From Streptomyces sp. CB01201 (GTDB taxonomy: Bacteria; Actinomycetota; Actinomycetes; Streptomycetales; Streptomycetaceae): a DNA stretch of 64,000 nt. A program made the translations under genes and the position numbers. Under the pieces are notes generated by a model. The model did no database searches. It was not told the DNA's origin and saw nothing but the letters and a program-made list of their open reading frames with translations. This document shows, in pieces, positions 25,185-32,507 of the stretch. Positions within the stretch are counted from its first letter, which is position 1; every line of letters begins with the position of its first letter. Location: assembly GCF_002803085.1 (NCBI RefSeq), contig NZ_NNBJ01000010.1, positions 1 to 64,000 of the forward strand. Direction: 5' to 3'.

Positions 25185-26219
25185 ATGGCCACCTCGCCCG
25201 TACTCCCCGCCACCAGCCGTGAATGGCACCTCGTCGCCCGCCCGAACGGCTGGCCCGTGCCGTCCGACTTCGCGCTGCGGGAGGCTCCGGTCGCCGAGCC
25301 TGCGGCCGGGCACATCCTGGTCCGCAACCTCTTCATGTCGGTCGACCCGTACATGCGCGGCCGTATGAACGACACGAAGTCCTACGTCCCGCCGTTCCAG
25401 CTGGAGCGGCCGATGGACGGCGGCGCGGTCGGCGAGGTCGTGGCCTCCGGCGACGAGCGGTTCGCGGTCGGCGACCATGTCCTGCACGGGCTCGGCTGGC
25501 GCGAGTACGCCGACGTCGACGCCAAGCACGCCACCAAGGTGGACGGCGGGCTCGCGCCGCTCTCCGCCTACCTCGGCGTGCTCGGCATGCCGGGCCTCAC
25601 CGCGTACGCGGGCCTCCTGGAGGTCGCCTCCTTCAAGGAGGGCGACGCCGTGTTCGTCTCCGGCGCGGCCGGTGCCGTGGGCAGCCAGGTCGGCCAGATC
25701 GCCCGGCTCAAGGGTGCCTCGCGGGTCATCGGCTCGGCCGGCTCCGACGAGAAGGTCAAGTGGCTGGTGGAGGAACTCGGCTTCGACGCCGCGTTCAACT
25801 ACAAGAACGGCCCGGTCCTGGAGCAGCTGCGCGCGGCCGCCCCGGACGGCATCGACGTCTACTTCGACAACGTCGGCGGCGAGCACCTGGAAGCCGCGAT
25901 CTCCACGCTCAACGTGCACGGTCGCGCCACCATCTGCGGCATGATCGCGGCCTACAACGACACCGAGCCGTCCCCCGGCCCCCGCAACATGGCCATGATC
26001 ATCGGCAAGCGTCTGCGGCTCCAGGGCGTGCTGGTGGGCGACCACTACGGCATGCAGCAGCAGTTCACCGGCGAGGTCGCCGGCTGGCTGGGCTCCGGCG
26101 AGCTCAAGTACAACGAGACGGTCGTCGAGGGCATCGAGAACGGCGTGGACGCCTTCCTCGGCATGCTGCGCGGGCAGAACACCGGAAAGATGGTCGTCTC
26201 CCTCGGCAAGCAGGCGTAA
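25185..26219 (+). CDS. NADP-dependent oxidoreductase, CurA/PTGR-like MDR family
   Basis: 344 residues from ATG 25185, 9 nt after GGAGG. A zinc-independent medium-chain reductase: EWHLVARPNGWPVPSDFALR at the start, GLTAYAGLLEVASFKEGDAV, Rossmann motif VSGAAGAVGSQVGQIARLKG, then IDVYFDNVGGEHLEAAI. Relatives reduce the C=C bond of alpha,beta-unsaturated ketones and aldehydes (curcumin reductase CurA, leukotriene B4 dehydrogenase) using NADPH. It is divergent from the MarR gene, consistent with induction by reactive aldehydes or quinones. The ohr gene follows 179 bp downstream with its own Shine-Dalgarno. Confidence 0.9.
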   Translation: MATSPVLPATSREWHLVARPNGWPVPSDFALREAPVAEPAAGHILVRNLFMSVDPYMRGRMNDTKSYVPPFQLERPMDGGAVGEVVASGDERFAVGDHVLHGLGWREYADVDAKHATKVDGGLAPLSAYLGVLGMPGLTAYAGLLEVASFKEGDAVFVSGAAGAVGSQVGQIARLKGASRVIGSAGSDEKVKWLVEELGFDAAFNYKNGPVLEQLRAAAPDGIDVYFDNVGGEHLEAAISTLNVHGRATICGMIAAYNDTEPSPGPRNMAMIIGKRLRLQGVLVGDHYGMQQQFTGEVAGWLGSGELKYNETVVEGIENGVDAFLGMLRGQNTGKMVVSLGKQA

Positions 26220-26398
26220 GCGGCCCCCTTGGATCCTGTCTCCTCGGGTACGCGACCGTCGGCACCCCGCGAGCACTGCGGGCGCCGAGTGACCCATCGC
26301 ACACTCCGCCTCACGGTTTCCGCGATCCGATAAGGTTTTTCCACATCCCGGCGGCCGTGAGGCGCGAGCGGCCGCGTACCCAGGAGGAGCACCCCAGC

Positions 26399-26824
<426 letters not shown>

Positions 26825-26860
26825 CCGCAGCACCTGCCGCCTGGTATCGGGCGGACAGCG

Positions 26861-26890
26861 AAGGGCCGCGCCCCGACAGGCGCGGCCCTT
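26861..26890. terminator. Terminator hairpin after ohr, 12-bp stem
   Basis: AAGGGCCGCGCC (26861-26872) pairs with GGCGCGGCCCTT (26879-26890), loop CCGACA. Confidence 0.85.
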
Positions 26891-26985
26891 CGGCGTGAGC
26901 GACGCCCGGCATCATCGTCCCGGCGCCGGGACCGGCCGGTTGTGCGGCAGGTTCCGGGTCTTCGGCGGCCGGATAGGGTCGGCGC

Positions 26986-27801
26986 ATGCGTGATCTAGGG
27001 ACAGGTTTCGGATATCTGGTCAAGGGGCAGCGCTGGGCGGCCGGACACGGCAAGTCGCTCGGCATCGGCCTGCTGCCCGGCCTCATCACCCTCGTGATGT
27101 ACGGGGGAGCCCTGGTCGGACTCGCCTACGGCGCCGACGACTTCGTCGGCTGGGCGACACCCTTCGCCGACGGATGGGGCTCCCCCTGGCTCGCCCTCTT
27201 CCGCGGCTTCCTGACCGTCCTGGTCTTCGCGCTCGGCCTGTTCCTCGCCGTGATCTCCTTCACCGCGGTGACCCTGCTCGTCGGACAGCCCTTCTACGAG
27301 AAGCTGTCCGCCGACGTCGACCGGGCCGAAAGCGGCGGCGAGGCCCCCGAGTCGGGCCTCTCGCTCGCCCGCGAACTGTGGATATCGGCCCGCGACTCCC
27401 TGCGCATCCTGGTCCGGGTGGCGTTCTACGGCCTGCTGCTCTTCGGCCTCGGCTTCGTCCCGGTGATCGGCCAGAGCGTGATCCCGGCGATCGGCTTCTG
27501 CGTCACCGGCTTCTTCCTCGCCGAGGAGCTGACCGCGGTCGCCCTCCAGCGCCGCGGCATGGAACTGCGTCCCCGCCTCACGCTCCTGCGCTCGCGCCGT
27601 CTGCTGGTGCTCGGCTTCGGCGTGCCCCTCGCGCTCGCCTTCGTCGTCCCGCTGGTCGCCGTCTTCCTGATGCCGGGGGCGGTCGCGGGCGCGACCTTGA
27701 TGGTCCGGGATCTGCTGGGCGAGTCGGCCGAGCCGGAGGACGCCACCGCCGGCACCGCCGACGCGACCGGCCGCCCGGCGGCCCCGACGCCGGCGCCCTG
27801 A
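26986..27801 (+). CDS. EI24/CysZ-like membrane protein
   Basis: 271 residues. The ATG follows a -10-like TAGGGT (26974-26979) by 6 nt, so it is probably leaderless. Domain: MRDLGTGFGYLVKGQRWAAG, then four to five membrane segments (GIGLLPGLITLVMYGGALVG; LTVLVFALGLFLAVISFTAV; ILVRVAFYGLLLFGLGFVPV; AIGFCVTGFFLAEELTAVAL; LVLGFGVPLALAFVVPLVAV) and the motif GQPFYEKLSADV. These mark the EI24 family, which includes the sulfate importer CysZ. Whether this actinobacterial branch moves sulfate is not established. No sulfur genes are nearby. An Ala/Pro/Thr-rich tail is disordered. Confidence 0.8.
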   Translation: MRDLGTGFGYLVKGQRWAAGHGKSLGIGLLPGLITLVMYGGALVGLAYGADDFVGWATPFADGWGSPWLALFRGFLTVLVFALGLFLAVISFTAVTLLVGQPFYEKLSADVDRAESGGEAPESGLSLARELWISARDSLRILVRVAFYGLLLFGLGFVPVIGQSVIPAIGFCVTGFFLAEELTAVALQRRGMELRPRLTLLRSRRLLVLGFGVPLALAFVVPLVAVFLMPGAVAGATLMVRDLLGESAEPEDATAGTADATGRPAAPTPAP

Positions 27802-27954
27802 GGCCTGAGCCCTGGCGACCGGCGCCACCGTCGACAGGCACGGCCCTACCTGCCGTGGGCGCTCGTCGAGCTGGCGGTGATGGAGTGGTGGCCGCCGTCG
27901 CCGGTTGACCCCGACGGCCGGGCGCGCGCCGGCCAGTGGCATGATCTGGCCGTC

Positions 27955-28845
27955 ATGACGAATGCCCGGTCGCCGCTGCGCACCCTGCGGGCCGCGATGT
28001 TCGCGGCGCTGTGTGTGGCGTTGGCGGCGGTGGGGCACGCGGCCATGTCCGGCCACGACATCCCGATCCCCGTCCTGCTCGCCGCGTTCGCCGTGACGGG
28101 AACGGCGGCCTGGTGCGCGGCTGGGCGGCGGCGCGGGCTCCTCGCCATCGCGGGCGGCCAGGTCGCGGCCCAGGGGGCCCTGCACTTCCTCTTCGCCCGC
28201 GCCCAGCCGATGTCGATGACGGGGATGCCGGGCCCGGCGCACGGGCCGTTGCACCCGATGCCCGAGCCCACGTCCATCCCTATGTCCATGTCCATGCCCA
28301 TGCCGACGTCCATGCCCATGCCGACGTCCATGGGCATGCCGCTGTCCATGCCGACGATGACCTGCGGGGCGCGGTACGCCCACCTCATGCCGGCCGCCCC
28401 CGACGGGCAGATCATGCCGGGCGCGGCGGACATGCCGGCCATGCCCGGCATGGCAGCGGAGCCCATGGCGGCCGCGGTGGGGCAGGCCCACGCCCTGGGC
28501 ATGGGCGCCGCCGCGCATGCGATGTCCGGCGGCATGCTCGCCGCCCACCTGGTGGCCGCGCTGATCTGCGGCATCTGGCTGTGGCGCGGCGAGGCCGCCG
28601 CGTTCCGGCTCGCCCGGGCCGTCGGTGCTCTCGGGGTGGTGGCCACCCGTCCGCTGCTCCGGGCGCTCCACCTCCTACGGACCCACGTGCCCGCGCCGCC
28701 GCGCCCGGTACGCGCGCCGCGTCCGCACCACCGACCGCTCCCGGGGCTGCGCGGAGCGGTGCACGGCCATGCCGTCATCCGGCGGGGGCCGCCGGCGGGG
28801 GGAGCCGTCCGAGCCACGGCCCCCGGCCGCTTCGCCCTCAGCTGA
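27955..28845 (+). CDS. Methionine-rich membrane protein, probable copper-related
   Basis: 296 residues from ATG 27955, the start giving a normal basic head (MTNARSPLRTLRAAMFAALC). Two N-terminal membrane segments, then residues 86-135 with 14 Met in 50 (MSMTGMPG, SIPMSMSMPMPTSMPMPTSM), then more Met/His motifs (PAMPGMAAEPMAAAVGQAHA, GMGAAAHAMSGG) before a third hydrophobic segment and a basic, His-containing tail. DNA of the Met-rich part contains an 18-bp tandem repeat (28291-28326). Clustered Met-X-Met motifs bind Cu(I) in known copper proteins. The next gene encodes a PepSY protein of the type often linked to copper or iron reduction, supporting a copper role. No family name is claimed. 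Confidence 0.65.
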   Translation: MTNARSPLRTLRAAMFAALCVALAAVGHAAMSGHDIPIPVLLAAFAVTGTAAWCAAGRRRGLLAIAGGQVAAQGALHFLFARAQPMSMTGMPGPAHGPLHPMPEPTSIPMSMSMPMPTSMPMPTSMGMPLSMPTMTCGARYAHLMPAAPDGQIMPGAADMPAMPGMAAEPMAAAVGQAHALGMGAAAHAMSGGMLAAHLVAALICGIWLWRGEAAAFRLARAVGALGVVATRPLLRALHLLRTHVPAPPRPVRAPRPHHRPLPGLRGAVHGHAVIRRGPPAGGAVRATAPGRFALS

Positions 28846-28907
28846 TTCCGTACGAAGGCGTGGCCAGGGGTCCCTTCACCCTGCCCACGTCGATCGTCAG
28901 GATCCTC

Positions 28908-30305
28908 ATGTCCGTGGACACCCCTGCGCGGGAATCCGCACCACCCACCATCCCAAAGCCCGGCCTGTGGGCGGCACTTCGCCCGCTCGCCCTGCGGCTG
29001 CACTTCTACGCGGGCGTGCTCGTCGCCCCGCTCCTCTTCGTGGCCGCCCTCACCGGCCTGCTCTACGCCCTGTCCTTCCAGGCCGAGAACATCCTGTACC
29101 GGCATGAACTGCGGGTCCCGGTGGGCGAGTCGGCCAAGCCGCTGACCGCGCAGGTCGCCGCCGCGAAGGAAGCGCATCCCGAGGGCGAGGTGACCGCCGT
29201 GTGGCCGGCACCCGAGCAGGGCGCCACCACCCGGGTCCTGATGAGGGCCCCGGGCCTCGCCGACGACGAGTCGCTCGCCGTCTTCGTGGACCCGTACACC
29301 ACCGACGTACGCGGCGCCCTCACCAGTACCGGAAGCTCGGGCGCCCTGCCGCTGCGCAGCTGGCTCTCCTCCTTGCACGCCGACCTCCAGCTCGGTGAAC
29401 TGGGCCGCAACTACAGTGAAATGGCCGCCAGTTGGCTCTGGATCGTGGCGCTCGGCGGGCTCGCGCTGTGGATCGGGCGGCGCCGGAGGATGCGGCTGCT
29501 GCGGCCCGAGCGCGGGGCCACCGGCCGCCGCCGCACCCTGTCCTGGCACGGCTCGGTCGGCCTGTGGGCGGTGACCGGTCTGGTGCTGCTCTCGGCCACC
29601 GGCCTCACCTGGTCGCGGTACGCGGGCGAGAACATCGCCGAGCTGAAGGACAGGCTCGGCGGCGCCACCCCCACGGTCGCCGCGGCGACGGCGGGCGGTC
29701 TGGGCGGGGCGGGTCACGAGCACCACGAAGGCATGGCCATGCCCGGCGCCGCGCCCTCGGCGCTCACCCTCGACCAGGTCGCCGCGACCGCCCGCGACCA
29801 GGGCGTACGGGCGAGCATTCAGATCAGCCTGCCCGGCGCGGGCAAGGGATTCGTGGTGCGTGAGCGCGACACCGAGTTTCCCGTGCACCTCGACGCGGTG
29901 GCCGTCGACCCCGCCGACGGCCGGGTCATGGACGTGCTGCGCTTCGCCGACTACCCGCTGCTCGCCCAGCTGACCCGGTTCGGCATCGACGCGCACATGG
30001 GCGTCTTCCTCGGCCTGCCCAACCAACTCGCCCTCGCGGCACTCGCGTTGGCGTTGATGGCGCTCATCGTCTGGGGCTACCGCATGTGGTGGCAGCGCGG
30101 TCCGGTCAGGGGCCGCGCCCCGGGCCGCCCGCAGCCCAGGGGCGCCTGGCGCAGGGTGCCGCTGCCCGCGCTCGCCGCACTGGCGGCGGTGACCCTGGTG
30201 GTCGGCTGGTTCGTGCCGCTGCTCGGGATCGGCCTGGTCGCGTTCCTCGGCGTCGACGCCCTGCTCGGTCTGCCGGCCCGGAGGAAGGGGAAGGCCGCGT
30301 CCTGA
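28908..30305 (+). CDS. PepSY-associated TM helix (PepSY_TM) protein
   Basis: 465 residues from ATG 28908 (MSVDTPARESAPPTIPKPGL). First membrane helix with HFYAGVLVAPLLFVAALTGL, an external PepSY region (AKPLTAQVAAAKEAHPEGEV), then LRSWLSSLHADLQLGELGRN, membrane segments around 165-185 and 205-225 (SWHGSVGLWAVTGLVLLSAT), a His/Met-rich external loop (GGAGHEHHEGMAMPGAAP near 265-285), a second PepSY unit ending DYPLLAQLTRFGIDAHMGVF, and a final membrane pair. Conserved His residues in the helices may bind heme, as proposed for PepSY_TM reductases. It lies 62 bp downstream of the Met-rich gene in the same direction. A joint role in copper or other metal reduction at the membrane is inferred. Confidence 0.85.
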   Translation: MSVDTPARESAPPTIPKPGLWAALRPLALRLHFYAGVLVAPLLFVAALTGLLYALSFQAENILYRHELRVPVGESAKPLTAQVAAAKEAHPEGEVTAVWPAPEQGATTRVLMRAPGLADDESLAVFVDPYTTDVRGALTSTGSSGALPLRSWLSSLHADLQLGELGRNYSEMAASWLWIVALGGLALWIGRRRRMRLLRPERGATGRRRTLSWHGSVGLWAVTGLVLLSATGLTWSRYAGENIAELKDRLGGATPTVAAATAGGLGGAGHEHHEGMAMPGAAPSALTLDQVAATARDQGVRASIQISLPGAGKGFVVRERDTEFPVHLDAVAVDPADGRVMDVLRFADYPLLAQLTRFGIDAHMGVFLGLPNQLALAALALALMALIVWGYRMWWQRGPVRGRAPGRPQPRGAWRRVPLPALAALAAVTLVVGWFVPLLGIGLVAFLGVDALLGLPARRKGKAAS

Positions 30306-30375
30306 ACACCCCTGGCCCCGCGCGCGGTTGACGCGCGCGGGGCCCGCCGGTCCGCGCCGATCGGCCGGCTCGGGG

Positions 30376-31641
30376 CTACTCGGCCGCTGTCCGCACGATC
30401 GCCCGGATCTGCGCGACGATGTCGAGCCGGTTGCGTACGAACTGCGGGTCCGTCACCGTGCCCGTCGCCGGATCGGTGTTGCCGTCCCCGAACTGGAGCA
30501 CCGGGGTGTGCACATGGCCGCCGGGGATGCTCAGACCCAGGCGGTCGCGGAGCAGGGTGGCCCGGTAGGCGATCTCGTTGGAGAGGTAGTCGCCGCCGCC
30601 CCCGGCCCGCGCGGCCGAGCCGGGCGTCGGTCCGTCCGGCCGGTCCACCGGGGCGGTCGCGCCGGCCGGGATCTCGGTGACGTCGGTGTGGTCGTACACC
30701 GGGAAGCGTCCGGTGCGCGCGGCCACGATGTCCCGGTACGGCAGCGTCGTACGGGTCCACTGCGGCTGGGTGGTGGGGTCGTTCACCGGGACCTGCCCGG
30801 TGCTGGAGGCGTTCACGTTGTCCGGGAAGCCGCCCCGCCAGGCCCCGTTGAACCGCTCGACGTCGATCCGGCCGACCCGGCCCTGGCTCACCGTGGTGAA
30901 CAGGTCCACCTTCGGCAGCACCGGGGTGAGCGCCCGTTCGACCACGCCGTTGGCGAAGTCCTGCCAGCGCACCGGGAACGTCATGGTCTCGATCCGGGCG
31001 CGCTGCCCGTCGGCGGTGCGGATCCAGGTGCCGTCCAGGGCGAGCGCGGTCGCCCCCGACGGGTTGCTGATCCGGATGTCGCTGTCCAGCGTGAACGGGT
31101 CGAAGCCGGTCAGCAGGATCCGCTTGTAGCCCCCGCCCGCGGGATGGTCGACGGTGGTCTGCCCGCGCGAGGTCTGCTCGACGCGGTCGATCAGCGCCGC
31201 CCGTTGCGTCTCGGACAGGGCGAACTGCGGCTTCCAGAGCCTGAGTTCACGGGTCAGGCCGAGCCGGGCCCAGTACAGCGGCCGGTCGTCGTCACGGCTC
31301 AGATCGCCGCCGGCCGGGCCCCGGCCCTGCACCCGGTCCACCGCGCGCCGCCACAGCCGGGTGCCCTCGCGTTCGACGAGTTGCCGCGCGGTGCCGTAGG
31401 ACCGCGTCGCCTCGATCGCGCGGGTGAACTCCGGTGCCACGTCGTCGAATCCGCTGCGGGCCAGGATCTCCTGGGGCACCGCCTGATCGAGCCGCTGCTC
31501 CTCGACCGTGGCCTGCCGGGCCTCGGCCGTGGTCTGCCGGGGTCCGGGCGCGGCCTCGGCGGGGGCCGGGCCGAGCAGCGTGCAGAACGTCATCGCCGCC
31601 ACCGCACAGCCCAGTTGTGCCACCCGTACACGTCGTCCCAC
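30376..31641 (-). CDS. Secreted pyroglutamyl-peptidase-I-like (C15) protein with Ser in place of the catalytic Cys
   Basis: 421 residues from the second of two adjacent GTG codons (31641), 7-8 nt after GGAAGG; a frame extension upstream is possible. Signal peptide VRVAQLGCAVAAMTFCTLLG with cut near AEA. After a 130-residue helical prefix comes a C15 fold: YKRILLTGFDPFTLDSDIRI, NPSGATALALDG, then RIDVERFNGAW (position of the catalytic Glu), GGGGDYLSNEIAYR (position of the catalytic Cys, here Ser about 354, codon 30580-30582) and GGHVHTPVLQFG (catalytic His). C15 enzymes remove N-terminal pyroglutamate with a Cys nucleophile. The Ser suggests altered or lost activity. Export is also atypical of PGP-I. 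Confidence 0.75.
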   Translation of the reverse strand: MGRRVRVAQLGCAVAAMTFCTLLGPAPAEAAPGPRQTTAEARQATVEEQRLDQAVPQEILARSGFDDVAPEFTRAIEATRSYGTARQLVEREGTRLWRRAVDRVQGRGPAGGDLSRDDDRPLYWARLGLTRELRLWKPQFALSETQRAALIDRVEQTSRGQTTVDHPAGGGYKRILLTGFDPFTLDSDIRISNPSGATALALDGTWIRTADGQRARIETMTFPVRWQDFANGVVERALTPVLPKVDLFTTVSQGRVGRIDVERFNGAWRGGFPDNVNASSTGQVPVNDPTTQPQWTRTTLPYRDIVAARTGRFPVYDHTDVTEIPAGATAPVDRPDGPTPGSAARAGGGGDYLSNEIAYRATLLRDRLGLSIPGGHVHTPVLQFGDGNTDPATGTVTDPQFVRNRLDIVAQIRAIVRTAAE

Positions 31642-31714
31642 CACAGGTCCTTCCGTCCGTCGAAGTCCGGTGGCGCCCAGTATTCGCAAGGAAGTCCCGT
31701 GTGCATAGGGGGAC

Positions 31715-32347
31715 TTATGAGCCGCCGGGACAGTCGCCCGGGGAGTCGGCCGGGAGGCCGTCCGGTGCCCCTTCCGGTCCGTGCAGCAGCGTCACGAAGT
31801 CGTGGAAGGCGGCCGCCATGTCCACCGCGCCGGGGTCCAGCAGCCACTGGTACTGGAGGCCGTCCATCACCGCGGTGAGCAGCGGGGCCGCCCGCTCCGG
31901 GGTGAGCCCGCCGGGCAGCCGGTCGCCGAACTCGGCGCGCAGCACCCCCGTCATCTCCTCGCGCACCTGGGTGTAGCGCCGGGTGAAGAACGGACGGGCC
32001 GGATGCCCGTCGGTCACCGATTCGCCGAGCAGCGCCGAGAACGTCTGGACGATGCCGGGCCGCATCGCGTTGTACTCCACGAGGGCCGCGAGCAGTTCCA
32101 GGCGCCAGCCGTCGGGGGAGGCCCGCCGCCCGCCGGTGTCCCACTGGTCCCGCTCCTCCAGGACGGCCACGAGGAGGGCCTCCTTGGTGGGGAAGTAGTG
32201 CAGCAGGCCCTGCTGGGTGAGGCCGACCCGCTCGGCTACCGCGCCGAGCGAGGCGCCCCGGTAGCCGCGCTCGGCGATCACCTCCAGGGCCGCGCGCAGG
32301 ATCTCCGCGCGCCGCTCCTCGCTTCTGGCGCTCCTGGTCCTCGCCAT
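31715..32347 (-). CDS. TetR family transcriptional regulator
   Basis: 210 residues from ATG 32347 (MARTRSARSEERRAEILRAA); upstream residues in frame look unlike the family. HTH: RAEILRAALEVIAERGYRGA then LGAVAERVGLTQQGLLHYFP. The ligand domain contains MRPGIVQTFSALLGE and ends in a Pro/Gly-rich tail. Divergent from the GH3 beta-glucosidase gene with 160 bp between starts, so the glucosidase is the likely target and a sugar or glycoside the likely ligand. Two ACAGGTAA repeats lie between them. Confidence 0.85.
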   Translation of the reverse strand: MARTRSARSEERRAEILRAALEVIAERGYRGASLGAVAERVGLTQQGLLHYFPTKEALLVAVLEERDQWDTGGRRASPDGWRLELLAALVEYNAMRPGIVQTFSALLGESVTDGHPARPFFTRRYTQVREEMTGVLRAEFGDRLPGGLTPERAAPLLTAVMDGLQYQWLLDPGAVDMAAAFHDFVTLLHGPEGAPDGLPADSPGDCPGGS

Positions 32348-32426
32348 GTCCGCCCCCGTCTCGTGCTGGTCCTTCGTGCTGGTCCTTCGTACTCCGAGAG
32401 GACCGTACGGCATTCGATTATCACGG

Positions 32427-32458
32427 ACAGGTAACTAACCCTACCGTTCTACAGGTAA
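32427..32458. promoter_or_regulatory. Two ACAGGTAA direct repeats between TetR and GH3 genes
   Basis: ACAGGTAA at 32427-32434 and at 32451-32458, starts 24 bp apart, in an AT-richer patch with CTAACC between them. This is the region where the TetR regulator and both promoters should meet. Role as half-sites is inferred. Confidence 0.4.
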
Positions 32459-32507
32459 ACCGGTCACCATGGGTGCCACCAGTGGACTTCTCCGAGGAGG
32501 TACGGCC

